From positions 6,654,466 to 6,718,465 of the forward strand of contig ML682067.1 in assembly GCA_007922195.1 (NCBI GenBank): a stretch of 64,000 nucleotides of DNA. The letters are read 5' to 3'. The notes below the pieces were generated by a model. The model did not search any database and was not told the origin of the DNA. It saw only the letters and a program-made list of their open reading frames with translations. The stretch comes from Podocnemis expansa. Lineage: Eukaryota; Chordata; Testudines; Podocnemididae. Shown piece by piece: positions 21,301 through 33,984 of the stretch; the stretch's first letter is position 1; each line of letters begins with the position of its first letter. Made by a program: the position numbers and the translations under genes.

Positions 21301-24300
21301 TTTCTTTTTTAATCTCATTTAGCACTTTCTTAACCATATGAAAGTAGAAAAATCATCCTCAGGTTTGCTTTTCTTTCCATTTTTTCCTCAGAATATTGCA
21401 GATAACACAGGCACTGAATGGGGCTTATTAAGCTACGTAGCATGATAATTCTGGTTAATTTTATCTGGATTTCTTAGAATTTACACCTTATGCTGTTCTT
21501 TTGACACAAGTACTTATACCCTATATAGATGTGAAAAAGGCACAGAGCACATTTTGCTAAACTGACACAAGGATATTGTATTTCACTTATGAATTTACTG
21601 GTGGCTTACTCTTCTTCCAAACCCTATACAGTTGTCCCTTACTAATATATAAAATAAAGCTATTCAATTTTATGCATTATTACCACAATGTGACTTGCTT
21701 CTTCTCCAGCAACTTGATATTGTCTTTCTACAGCCCCTCAATTTCTCTCTCAGCTGACAAGGTAGTATAATTTAGCTCTCCAAATAAATTAGGAAAGTCC
21801 AACAAAAAGAACAAATAATAGCTCCTACCAGTCATTCTTCATCTTCTCAGGACCAGAGCATTTCCTCACTCTCTTTGTGTGAAGCCTCAACTCTGTGTCC
21901 TTTGGGTAAAGAAGAGAATTATCTTAGGTTTACCTGACAGTTTTACTTCAACACCAAAGATCATACCCTTCCCCCTTACTCCCCTCCCCAAAAATCTCTC
22001 TTAACCAAATCCCCCAAATTAATTATCTCACCAGTTCTGGGATTTTCGCTTACCAATCCCTCAACTCTTTCTTTCAAAATGTTTGAATTTCACCCAATCA
22101 CTATGTGTGACTCTTGATCCCTTTCCCTTTCACCTAACCATAACAGTGTATCCTGGAACTTTTGCTTTTGCCCATATTCAATCAGTGCAGAGTTCTAGCA
22201 TCCATGATTCAAATTTCGATTTGATTATACAAAGAAGTAATTCTTATGCTGGCTACCATAAAGGAGTTTGGAAAAATGCAGAAACACTCAAACAAACATT
22301 GATGATTTGAACAATTGGATAATTTGAATATTTATCATTTCATTATTGTGTTTGATTTTGATCTTCTTATTTATTAAGTCTGAAAATGTATCCATCACCT
22401 TTCTCTCATTTCCTCTTGTTCAGATAAATTATTTTTCCTTTCCTCAGGTTAACAAACCTGCAGAAAAACTTTCACATATTAATCTAGAGTGGAGCAAATA
22501 ATTTGTAGCAAACTATTTGATGAATCTATGCTTTTTCTGTTTGCTTTATTGCCTTGAACATGTTGAATCAACAACAATTTCATTCTCAATAGATCAGTTA
22601 AGAATATTCTTAATGAAGCTTTGTTGCTTCATTGGAATGAGTCAGCTAAATTACATGGAATTGTTTCCATTTACTGATTGGATAAGAGTTCCGATCCAAC
22701 AAGCACAAATACAAAAATTCATTTAAAAATTGCTTTCCATACATCAGTGTAAAACATTACTGGAATGTTTGTGGAAAGCAAACCTAAAAGAAGTGGAAAG
22801 AAATGAATTAATTCATCATTCAAATGAATAGTCATCAGAAGTATTTTGCATTACTCACTTTGCTTTCCTTAATACTAGTAAGAATGTCTCTTGGCTCATG
22901 AGATCTTTTACACAGTATGCTGAAACATGACTCAGAACTGGAATAGGAGGTAAGTTTACATTGTTCCCTAGGATATTTCTTCTGGTTTGGAGCACTCAGT
23001 CATGACTCTAAATAATTCTGGGGAAAAAAAGCAAGGTTGGATACACTTTTAGTATAAATGTTCTTGTTTCTGCAAATGGTTCCAATGAATCATTTTACTG
23101 CTGAACAAGAAACAGATGCAAGTTAATTAGGAATCTGAATTTAGTGAAATAGTTGCATAGGTATGGCATACAAAACATCTGTGTTCCAGTAACTAACATT
23201 AAATTAATTCCTTTACAAAAATCTTTGACATTTTTCTTCATTTCCAATATGTTATTTTTCATGTTGTGTAAAATTAACGATCATTTTTAGAATGTTATCC
23301 TAAAAATACAGTCCTAAACAGAGTTCACTCCACTATTTCAGCTGCTTTATATTGACAACACTTGCTCCACAATATAATCTTGTGCACCTGCATGAAACCT
23401 GGGACATAAGAGAGAAAATGGAGGGAACTGCAGATACTGTAGATTTTATGCTTTGATTGTGTTACATGTGGATCTAGTGACAGAACATGTGATACACAAT
23501 ATATTAAATGCAATTTGTGATGTCAAGTTTTGGAAATGATGCCTGTTCCCAGTTTACTGAAAAACTACCATGCCATCTGATAAAAATGACAAAAAAGGGG
23601 GATACAGTATGAAAACAATTTCAGTGCTTTTCAGATTGACTCATGAATTTATGTAATTTCTGCTGTTACAAATCATGTTATTCTGGGGTTTTTGATTATT
23701 AACTGAAGAATTCAAATCAACAGTCCATCATTTTCCTGCAAGGACACTAAATATGTGCCCCTATGCTTCATGCAACTTGACAGAAGTGCAATTAATCTGT
23801 TACTCCAAATTGCATTGCTGTCTCTATTTATAATATTCACAAGTCTGAAACAGGCCAGACAGAGAAATGTAACAAATTAGATGACAACTCTGGGAAAAAA
23901 ATGATGAGTTTTTCTTCTCCTTTGGAAACAGAGTTAAGAAAAATAATCAAGTATTGCAGCAAAAAAGGAACAGTTTCTAATTGCAAAACATATGTAAAGC
24001 TTATGATCAGTAAAAGGAACTGTCAGTATTTGGAACAGAGAACTGATGCAAACAGTGCAAATGCTCAAGTGAAAAAATCCACAGTGGATGGTGAATGAAA
24101 CATACCAGCCACAAATAAATTATTAGTAAGCATAATTTAAAGATCTTTATTGTATATACTTTACAGATCTATATTACCATCTTTTGCCAGACACATGAAA
24201 AAAAAAGTTTATTTTTTGTACTTATATTGCTATTCTTTTTCATTATTAATCACAAACTGCAACTGGGAACTGCATTCCTCCAGCAAAATATTTCAAACAG

Positions 24301-24317
24301 CCAATAATGATTGGACT
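21301..24317. other. No gene seen
   Basis: A+T-rich; short frames only. No element recognised. Confidence 0.4.
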
Positions 24318-24325
24318 GTTTACAC

Positions 24326-24752
24326 CAGTGAATCCCAAACTGTGGGATGGAAGTTGCATATGCCCCTTCATCTTCATAGGGGCAGATAGGCTAAATCTGA
24401 GTGATGCTGCAACGTGCGCCAAGGTCACAATGTCCGGAGAGGGGAAGTTGGCCCAGCTCAGTAGTAGATGGGAACTGACACTTTCTGGAGTGAGAGCAAG
24501 GTGAATTCTTTCTCCAGACTGAGCCCTGGCAGATACAGGTCAGGAGATGCTCCTACCCAGGCTGAGTGTAGGGTGGGATACTCTTCACAGTTCTCCTCAG
24601 TCTCTTCAGACGCACGAACTGCTGATGCCTTCGGGTGGATGTGAGTATGCAAGGGCAAGTGTGAAACCTCTTACCTTCCAGCCTGTTGTGCATCATATTG
24701 CCAGAGGTGAGCCCAAACAGGTTCATGATCTGGAAAAGTTTGGGAACTGCTG
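24326..24752. mobile_element. hAT non-autonomous element
   Basis: The left end CAGTGAATCCCAAACTGTG and the right end, complement of CAGCAGTTCCCAAACTTTTC, form a degraded version of the CAGTGGTTCCCAAACTT terminal repeat used by many hAT (Charlie-like) elements. The flanking octamers GTTTACAC and GCCTAGAT match poorly, so the target duplication has decayed. The interior shows no transposase, so this is a deleted derivative. Confidence 0.65.
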
Positions 24753-24760
24753 GCCTAGAT

Positions 24761-27700
24761 GATTTTCTCCCTGAGACATTGATGTGCCTTAGGAAAACCA
24801 GAGTTCCTTTAACTACAGTGATATACAGTGGGAAGTATTTTATGGTAAGTTGTATGTTAGAAATAATTTAAGAAGGAAGTGTATAGCAGACAAAAACTGC
24901 CCCCAGAATGCCTAAGACAGACAATGAAAGCACTTTTTTACTATTCCCCTGCTCTAATATCCAAATTTGGGATTGAATTCTGCTGTTGCATAGCCTGTCT
25001 TATGGAAAACTAGCTTTGGTACATTTCCAGACACCAGAGAATTCAGTGTCTGCCTTGATAAAGGAGAAACATTTTTGCTGTGTGTTTTCTTTGAAATTCA
25101 GGCAGTTGTCAACTCAGTGGTTTTATACAACTTATGGCAGAGCCACTGTTTGGGCCTGTCATCAGGCACAGAATGGAAAATGGATTCATGGTGTTTGGGA
25201 GCCTCAGCAGGAACTGGCAAAAGATTAGCAAAATGCTTCAAGTCTCTCGGGATGGTGGTGGCTAAGCATCTAAAAACTGTGGAAAATTATCTGAGATGAG
25301 AGGACAGAAATGATGTTGAAGAAGAGTGACATGCAGGGATGGGTAATAGGTGCTAGGGGCACATGTTGTGATCAGAGGGAAGGGAAACTGAAGGTATATC
25401 TAAGAGGCTGCAGACAATGGGTAGCAAAACTCAGCATATTTGGACTGGATAAACTTAAATGAAAAACTGAAAATGTATTTCATCAACAAAACCGATCCTA
25501 GGATCACTCATCAGTTAATGACAATTTCTCAATTTGCATTGCAGGGCTTCATTTAGGAAAGTTTCCCAATCTGTTTTCCTTCTTTATATGGAACTGCCTC
25601 ACAATCAGAAAGTCTTTTTTTCCTTAGTTTTGCTTTGCTTTTTTTTTAAAGCAACAGCTGCACTTGTATGATACACCAGTGATTACAGAGTAACTTAAAC
25701 CACCAGGATACAGTATCTGAGATATTTCTCAGCTCATTAATGAAAAAAGGAAGAAAAACTAATGATTCTGTAGTCGGATTCCTGGTACTACATACTTGTT
25801 TTTAAACTGTATGTGATAAATTCAGAAAAAGGCATATATAAGCTACAATTAACCATGTTTAGAGCAAAATAACAATACTGTACAAAAGAGAAGCGTTACT
25901 CACACAACTTTTTTCTTCTCAGTTGTTTTAATGATGAAAAGAACAGTGTTACTGTAGCTTGTGGAACCAGGGGTAAATTAAGGCAAATGGTATTCTAGGC
26001 ATCTTAGTGTGATTTTCTACCAAAATAGTTGAATCATTTCCTTTCATGAGGTTGCAGTTACATCGGTATATAGAAATCCCATCCTCAGTGGCTAAGTAGA
26101 TATTGCTTTGCATAGGATCCCTGTGCTGTGTAAAGGGCCCTGACCTGCCCACACTGTCCCCTAAGCACTGAGATATGAAGCTGAGGTACTTCGATTTCTT
26201 GAAGAGTTGAGAGGGGCTTCTAAATCCATAGCTTTCAATATGGGAGGCATTTCACCAAGAAAAATACTTGTTTCAAGGAGTTAAGGTGGCTGGTGTGTGA
26301 CATATGCATTTGGATGACTTTTAAGTTTTCTTTTTGCTTAGACTGTTGAGTGAAAAACAGCAGATAAAATAAATACAAAACAAAAAGCCCAAGAAACGCT
26401 CCATGTTTACCAGAGTATAGATAATGTATTCCAGCAGTTCCCAGCTTGCCATGTATTTGAAAAATAATCCCATGAAAATGTTATGTTCCCCTTCTGCAAT
26501 GACCTCTTCTGAGTAGGCTCCTAGGCCTACTTTGAACAATGGCTACTTCTCTTCTGCAGACACAGAAGGCAGAGGCAGGAGCTGACTGCCTGCAGGTTAC
26601 CAAAGTCTAATACAGTGAGCAGGCTCCCAGGGAGCTGGACTGGTGCTACTCTGCTAAAGCCACCTGTCAGCCATTATGGAGCATCATCTTTGCCCTTTTA
26701 CTCAGGAATCCACTCTCTCTCCTTCATCCCCATCCTCTCCCATCTGGACACTCCAGTGTTCTTCCTCTTCTTTCTCATCCTCACCTACTCTCCTTGACAC
26801 TCTTCCAAATCCCCCACGCCTGGCCCCAAACACCCCATCCTCTATTCCCTATACTGCCTTTAGATCAGAATAACCATAAAGCACAGGAGCTTTGGAGTCT
26901 AATGTTAAAACCCCTTCTTAATTTAGGCCTTCCCTCAGTAACTCTGCCAAAATGATATATTTAACAACAGAATGTAGGAACAAAAAGTGAGAGAGCAGGG
27001 GGTTTTTTTTGTTCACTGCTTCTGTATGTAAGGTGTTCAGCTACCACAGAGAGGGAACAGTATTAAAGAACCTCATTTTGGAATCATAGAAGGGGTTTGA
27101 AAAGTCTCGAATAAAGCCTAACAAAATTAAGAACAGCAATTCAGGCCTTTGTAGGATTATTTAAATTCCTCCTCCCCTTTTGTTCTGTTCTCGTTTGTTT
27201 GTTTCTTTGTTCGTTCGTTTATTTTCTCTCTGTGTGTATGCTTTGTTTCTTGTGTTTGCCATACCTCCTGCTAGTCCACCATTCCTTAATCAGTTAGGTC
27301 AGCCCATCTGAAAGAAGTGCTTATTAGCATCACAAAATGTGCTGACTGCAGCAGAAATGGCACAGCAGAGGAATTATAGCAATACACTACTAGCTAAAGG
27401 AAATAAAGTGTTAATGAGGGATACAGCCTGTGCCTCAATGGACTGACATTCAAATTCTAGCTAATCTGGAGTCAGTCTTTTTTCTCCTGTGTCTAGGTAT
27501 TCACTCATGCTAGCAGAATAGAATACCACAGTCAAGGTCCATTTAAGGGAGTCATTACCCTACCTTGAGTAATAGGAAGTATGGAGGGGGAAAGTTTAGT
27601 TAAGATTTGTCCCCTATAGTTTGGAATAAATATTAAGGGCTTTATCCTGAGAGCTACTGTGCAACTCTGTGTGTATGTACTACAGGATCAAATCCTATGA

Positions 27701-28890
27701 AATAAAACAGCTTTTTGAAATTCTGACTGTTTTCACAGAGGGGAAGGCTCTAATCTCCACCTCAGGGAAAATGTTTAGGCTAAGATCTCTGACCACTGTA
27801 AGTGGAAAAACTACTTTCCTGTTTCTTGGGTTGAAGAAATACTGAAAAAAAGAAGCTTTTTTGTTTGTTTTGTTTTTAAATTTCATTTGAAATCTTAAAC
27901 TTACTTCATCTGGGTGTGCCTCTGTTATGTTCACCTGCCTGGAATACTTTATCAAATGAATTTTCTGGCAGTAATGTTCACTAACACAATGATCTTTTCC
28001 CAAATTTTGCTTAATATTTGCAAAGAATGAATTTAGTATTTGTATATGGAAGTATTTGCTCTGGAAACCTGACTCTAAAAGCTGCACTCAGTCAATCGGT
28101 GCGGACACATACCATGTAACCACAGGAGTTCTGAATAGTGACAGTTTCAAACAAATCTATAATTTGGGAAATTCATTTTTTAAATCATTTTGAATAACAA
28201 ACATAGCAGAAAAAATAAGAATCTGTCTGCATAAAAATGTCATAATCATTAAATTATTCATTATTATTCATACAGCAATAATAATTGCTTACCTATTATT
28301 ATTATTTTATTAGAGTCTTACTTCATTTTCTGTTAAGTGCTTTGAAATCCTGTGAGGGCATGGTACTTATTTAAATTCAAGATCTAATGGCTTAAGATTT
28401 CTGTGTTTTGGCTTGTCAGTTACTGAAGGTTTACTTACCATGACTGGGTAGCAAGTGTGAAAAGTCAGGATAGGGGGAGTGAAGGGCAATAGGTGCCTTT
28501 ATAAAACAAAGCCCCAAATATAAGGACTGTCCTTATAAAATGGGACATCTGGTCATACTAGATTTACTTTTGTTTTTATTGTGTGCAGAAACAGACTAAA
28601 CTAAACCTTGTCCTGAGAGGTGACACAAAATCATACTCTGGGAGATGTCGAAGCTGCTGGAAACATTCTATAGTATAGGCTGGCTACATTACAAAAAAGA
28701 CAGTTTAATAAATCCTCTCTTTTTTGTAACACTGAATGTTCCACAGATACAAGTTGGATTTAACTTCCACATGCACCCCAACCCTCAGAATCAAGACAAC
28801 ACATAACATCAAAGCAAGACACCAATTTAACAGTAAGATAAAGATACAGCTCTGGTGTTGTCTGAAGTGAACATTACAATATCCCATGTT
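24761..28890. other. No gene seen; simple repeats
   Basis: Mostly A+T-rich. A (GTTT/GTTC)n tract lies at 27,191-27,222 and TTA-rich repeats at 28,250-28,310. A pyrimidine-rich block (26,690-26,850) gives short plus-strand frames of low-complexity Ser/Pro peptide. The 130-codon minus-strand frame 27,695-28,087 shows no family signature. Confidence 0.35.
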
Positions 28891-28898
28891 GGCTAGAG

Positions 28899-29010
28899 TA
28901 GTGGTTCCTAAACTTTTACAGATCGCAACCCCCTTTGAGCTTGCCTCTGCTAACAGAACCTCTAGATGGGATAGAGGGGAGGGAGTTGAAGGAAAACTCT
29001 TCCTCTCATT
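28899..29010 (+). mobile_element. hAT element fragment (left end)
   Basis: TAGTGGTTCCTAAACTTTTA followed by CAGATCGCAACCCCCTTTGA is a recognisable hAT left terminus and sub-terminal sequence. The rest is missing. Confidence 0.6.
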
Positions 29011-29566
29011 TATTTCAGGCAACGGAACTGTCATCACTTCTACTTCATCCCTTTAACATCTCAGGCGGCAAAGCATACCTCCTAGTTCAATTTGGCTACT
29101 GAATCACCACCAAAAGTGAGTCCTAAAATATCTATAACCCCTGGAAGGCTCATCATAACTCTAGAAAAACAAAAGAGCACCACAAATTCCAACCCATAAA
29201 GTTTAGTTCTTCATATTTATTACTGCTCAAGATATTGCTGAATACTTTTTTAGATCACTTATTTATGCACTGTAACATCATACACAAGGGGAAAAAATTC
29301 AATGGCAGAGTGAAATTCCTCTCTCCTTTAATCCACCTATTTAACTTCTGAAATCCCATTACCATACAGTAAAGGGTCCAAAAAAAAATCATACAATGGC
29401 GAACTCAAAGGACAACCTTGCATTTCCCCAGAATATATCTGTATAGCTACTCCCCCTCTCCCATTTATGAGGAGAATGCACAGTGCTTGAACATATAAAA
29501 GCCACAGCCAGTTAATGAACTGTATGGGCATACCATACTGAGACAGGACCAACCATAAATGAGGTA

Positions 29567-29698
29567 AAACAAACAAGGAGTCCTGTGACATTAAAGACTA
29601 AAAAAATTTAAGCATGTGATGAAGTGGGATTTTCTCCCATGAAAGCTGATGCAAAAAATAAATTGGTTAGTCTTTAAGTATCACAGGACTCCTTGCCA
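29567..29698. mobile_element. PLE-tail hairpin (PLE-C)
   Basis: AACAAACAAGGAGTCCTGTG (29,568-29,587) pairs with CACAGGACTCCTTG (29,683-29,696), and AAAGACTAA pairs with TTAGTCTTT. The central part is a sense tail with GATGAAGTGGGATTTTCTCC. Directly abuts PLE-D. Confidence 0.7.
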
Positions 29699-30019
29699 AG
29701 TTCCAAAGGGGCAGCCGTGTTAATCTAGTAAAGCAAAAAAAGCAAGGAGTCTTGTGGCACTAAAAGCCTAACAGATTTATTTGTCGCATGTGCTTTCATC
29801 AGAGAAAATCCCATTTCATCAGACGCTTTGAAGAGCTCTTCAAAGCGTCTGACGAAGTGAGATTTTCTCCCATGAAAGCTCATGCAACGAATAAATCTGT
29901 TAGGCTTTAAGTGCCACAAGACTCCTTGCTTTTTTTTTTTTTTTTTAAACAGGACTTCTTGGTTGTTTGTTTGTTTTACTGAACTAGACTAACACAGCTA
30001 CCCCTTTGGATCTTGACAA
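29699..30019. mobile_element. PLE-tail hairpin (PLE-D), near-perfect palindrome
   Basis: An antisense tail (from AAAGGGGCAGCCGTGTTAAT) meets a sense tail with no spacer. The junction at 29,819-29,852 is a perfect 34-bp palindrome (TCAGACGCTTTGAAGAG and its complement). The sense arm continues through a T16-17 run to ACTGAACTAGACTAACACAG and CTACCCCTTTGGA. Arms exceed 100 bp. PLE-C plus PLE-D together are flanked by CATAAATGAGGTA (29,554-29,566) and CATAAATAAGGTA (30,020-30,032), a 13-bp target duplication with one mismatch within the LINE. Confidence 0.8.
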
Positions 30020-30810
30020 CATAAATAAGGTAGTTTCCCTCCATGAAAAGTTTTGGCCTAATCTGAAGTCAAAACAAAACACTTCCATTATACTCATCAC
30101 CCAATTTTAAATACTTTTCACAAGCAAGATAAAGTGTCTACCACTGTGCAACATTTAACTGTTTTAAATTGACTTGGATGTGGTAATTTCCCTACTATTT
30201 TCCCCAGTCCCTTGGTGAGATGAGAAGCCAAAAGATTTTAATTTGTGTTCAAAAGGGTAATAGGCTTCCAAAGACTGATAGCTCCCAAACCACATTGCCC
30301 TTAAAAAAAAAAAAGAAAAGGAAAAGAAAAGAAAAAAGATCTTCATAAAATAAAGATGCCAAAGTACTTCTAGTCAATGGATCAACTGAAAGCACATGAG
30401 AACACCATACAGAGGAAATCCATAAGCCTTCAATAAAACTCCATTGCCAAATCATCCAGTTGTGGGGAAGTTCCCTTCTTCAGTGGCAATATAGCTTCAT
30501 AAACCTTCATCTCCTCTACTGGCTTCAAAAGCAAGTGCCATTCATCTTCGCCCATGTTGGAAAACCTGGAATACCATTCATATCTGGGCAGAAGAAATGA
30601 TATTTCCCTAAAAGACCTCACTGTAATATTCCTGAACTATCTGCACTGTGTCAACCTAGTCTTGGTGGACTTCCCCAGCACCTGGATCCTGTATCCACTT
30701 CAACCTCTTTTCCTTATATATGGCAAATACATCAGAGAAGGCTACATCACCTTTTGTGCTAAAGTCTTTTGCACATTTAGCTGATTCCAGCTTTCAGTAC
30801 TGAGCTACTC

Positions 30811-31660
30811 CTTTCTTAACACCCTTATTTTTATGCATTGTGCGGCTTTTAGTTAGTCATGAAGCTCTCACAAATGGTTCTGCAATGCTGAATAATGGTT
30901 ATAATCAGATGCCTACCAGTGTCTGAAACTTAGAGACATCACCAGGAATCTGTTTACGAATTCCCACCATAAATGCACATGTAACACATACATAGTCCCC
31001 TCTATTCTCTTTTCTCTGCAACAGCATCTAATGCAGAAAACTTGCTATCCATTTGAACTGTGAAAATTCCATGTCATTTGGTCAATTGTTGGCCACTCTC
31101 CATTAGTGGAATCCTTGCAGACTTCTGGGATCCTCTTTTCTCCAATCTGATTCTAAGAAACTCCAGTTTCACATATTTACACCCATTGCCTGTCCCCTCA
31201 CCCCAAATCCTTTCCCACACCCCACTGCAGCTCCCAAGTCAGCTTCCCCACCAGAACTTGCAGGCACCACAGGAAAGAGACTTGTACATCAGTACCTAAA
31301 TAGATGGGCTCTTCATCACATTCAGGACACTAACTTGAGGAACAAAGCCTCTTCCAGCTTCATCTGCAGTTATCCTGGCAGGGAAAGTGAGAATTCCTCT
31401 CACTCTATCACTCACACACCTCTGACTTTTGTTAATAAAACTTATAAGACCTAGAAGTCAAAGCAAACTCCCTGTGAAGTTTTTGAAACCTCAAAGTCTA
31501 ATGCATTTGGATTTTGTAAGATTTCCAAACAAATTACAAACCACAGCTATCACAGCTGCTGGGCCCAGAAATTTTATCAGCAAAAGCAGTTTGTGCTTTG
31601 TGTATATATATGTGTGTGCTTGGAAGTGAGGGGATATTAGTCAAAGATTGACTTGGCCAG
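30811..31660. other. No gene seen
   Basis: A+T-rich with a C-rich patch at 31,180-31,270 (CCCCACTGCAGCTCCC). The upstream part may still belong to the LINE 5' side but I cannot follow it. Confidence 0.35.
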
Positions 31661-31800
31661 ACTAATTCAGGGGTGTGCACAAGGGGGGGGGCTCCACAAT
31701 AATCATCCAGGGGCCCAGCACTCCTTCAGCCCTGGAGCAGGACCAGGAGGAAATAAGCTTTTGCCAGGGCTAGGGTGAGAAAAGCAAGCATCTGCTAGGA
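31661..31800. mobile_element. Possible MITE fragment
   Basis: GGGGTGTGCACAAGGGGGGG followed by CCAGGGGCCCAGCACTCC resembles GC-rich transposon ends in reptiles. No paired terminus. Confidence 0.25.
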
Positions 31801-33975
31801 TGGAGAGGGACAGAATGTGCCCCCTACAAAAAAGTCAAATGTCTGGGTGTGAGCCTGTGTCCATTTTAGGCTTTTGGACTGGTTCACTTCCAGCCTCAAC
31901 AAAGAATCCTAATGATCATCTTGCTCATTCACTACATTTTCCTTCTAGGCTTCTCTTTCTTTTTTGTCCACTGGTTTGTTTTTGAAGTGAGGATATGGAT
32001 TTTTCTGAGTATGATGAAAGGTTGGTTTTTCAGTCATAAATGCACAAGGACAACTGTTTGTTCTTTTTCACATTCACTTGTAGTCTGTTTAGCTGATAAA
32101 TCTGTGGAAGATGCCAACTAATCTTTTAGGTATGCTGTATAGCAGATGTGCAACGAATGGAAGGAATGATGAAATATTATCTTTGCACATTCTAGGTATA
32201 ATTTAAAGTGTAGGTATCACTAGAGGAAAAAATTGTAAAAATGGTTCCTCGTTATTACATTTAACTGTTCCTTGTGTATTTTTTCAGTTGCCTTTATTTA
32301 GATTATTGACAGAAACACGACTTTGGTGTCAGCACCACATAGTCAACATATCACAAACTGAAATTTTTTATTCTGATTTTACATCAATAAAATTGCCAAC
32401 TAAGTTCCAGTTTGATAATATGATTGAATAGGCAGTGTCTGGTGTGGATGTTCAAAAGAGAAAGACCACAGGTGGGGTTTTTATATATATGCTAAACCAA
32501 GGCATCCTTAAAATAAAATATAAACCAAACCCATTGGACATGAAATGTGGGGGAAGTGTAGGTCACTAAATTAAATAGTATTTTTTTCCTGCCATTATCT
32601 TATTTAACATACATGCCTAATAAATTTCACTCCCCAAAATTAAGTATTGAATGAATATTCTGCAGAATTTCCAAATGAGATTTTCTTTCAGTCCATACTA
32701 TCATATTTTCTTTTTCTTAATGAAAAGAATAGGTGCATGTTATTACTAAGACAGGTAAATATTCTTTGAGAAAAAGAAGTTTTTAAACTCTGTTATTTAT
32801 GCTGCTGGAATTAAGTGTTACTTACAATGCAGATATGTTAGAAACAGAAAGCGTTAAGTGATATTAAAAGGCTGAATTCCAAAGAGACTAAGGAAGATCT
32901 TGGGAGATGTTTGTATTTCTAAAAGATACAGATTCTTGTAATACTTCTTATGCTCAGTAAAGGAAATCCTGACTCCACTGAAGTCAAAGAAAATTTTGTC
33001 AATGGAACCAGGATTTCACCCACTGTGTTCCGGACTTGGTGCAAACTCCATGAAGCAATAATTCTTGTCTTCAGGTATATTTTAGTGTTTTCCACTCATC
33101 CCTCCTTTACTGATTCATTCCTATCAATTAGAAATTTCAACTCTTTAAATATTTGAGGCTTAGCTTGCTTGAACATTTGTCTGTGCTTTCATCAAGATGT
33201 TCTCTTGGAACTCATCCAGTTCATTAAAATGTGGATTGTGATTATTGAAAAATATTACAATATATGATCTTGTTTTGTAATGTTGCAGACCCTATTGAAT
33301 TTGCAGCGTTACTGTGTTCTTACCTATTGAGATTCAGCACTGTTTGTAACACATATGGATAGAGTAAGACATAACAGCCATGCATTATTTATATGGTCTT
33401 GAAAAGCCGTGCCTTTACAAGTGATGACATTTGAACATGACAACTTTGGAGAGGTTTATTTGTTGAGATTTTACAATAATCATTTTTCAGACTGCTTGCA
33501 AATTTCTTGTTAAATAATGGTTCCAGGCAGCTCAGCAACAATACTTTATTCTATTAAACTAGAAAATTCCTCCCCAAACCATCTGGGCTGGCAGGTGTTC
33601 ATCATCAGATCTGTGTTGCTATGAGACAAGAGCTTGCTAATGCTAATTAGTCATACAGCAAAAAACCTCCAATTTTGCTCATTTGCAGCAACTTAGGTTT
33701 TCCAGTATATACCTATAAATCCCAAGATGTAAAACTTAAAGATATGGGAAAGAAATTACTTTATCAAGCTAAAAGTTGAGAGAGTAAGGACTTTAGTGTT
33801 GACTTTTCATGCGAGTAAAGGCTGTCAGAGTGATTCTTAGATCTGTCAGTAGGCCCCTCACTGAATTTGCAGGTCTGAGAACGTTATCTATAGGTCTGCT
33901 GAAAACAGTCCATGTCTTGTCACCAGCGCTCACCTTACTGAAATGAGGTCTAGGAATCTCTGTGGATGGAAGTGG
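31801..33975. other. No gene seen; small MITE fragment at 32,965-33,018
   Basis: Mostly unassigned. AATCCTGACTCCACTGAAGT then GTCAATGGAACCAGGATTTC matches the widespread reptile/avian palindromic repeat around AATCCTGGCCCCATTGAAGT. Confidence 0.4.
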
Positions 33976-33984
33976 GATAGGATT

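Larger units (their letters stand above)
29337..30800 (-). pseudogene. LINE reverse transcriptase relic
   Basis: From high to low coordinates the minus strand shows VVQ-type linker VDTVQIVQEYYSEVF (about 30,605-30,655), then EMKVYEAILPLKKGTSPQLD plus DLAMEFY (30,430-30,520; family form is a Gly-Lys-(A/S)-PG-x-DG-(L/I)-x-x-E-(F/Y)-Y motif). KTFHGGKLPYL just outside the PLE insertion (about 30,040) sits at the position of the KAFDRVxWxYL catalytic motif A, with the Asp lost. Beyond the insertion come QYGMPIQFINWLWLLY and GEMQGCPLSSPLY, the RQGCPLSPLLF motif. The YxDD segment is not preserved. Several stops and frameshifts; inactive. Confidence 0.65.
29120..30810 (-). mobile_element. L1/Tx1-like LINE remnant split by PLE hairpins
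   Basis: Minus-strand sequence on both sides of the PLE insertion encodes pieces of one LINE reverse transcriptase. The 5' side is at 30,030-30,810 and the 3' side at 29,150-29,560. Order, spacing and motifs fit an L1/Tx1-superfamily element rather than CR1. 5' and 3' ends were not found and no poly-A is obvious. The element is older than the PLE insertion at 29,567-30,019. Confidence 0.65.
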
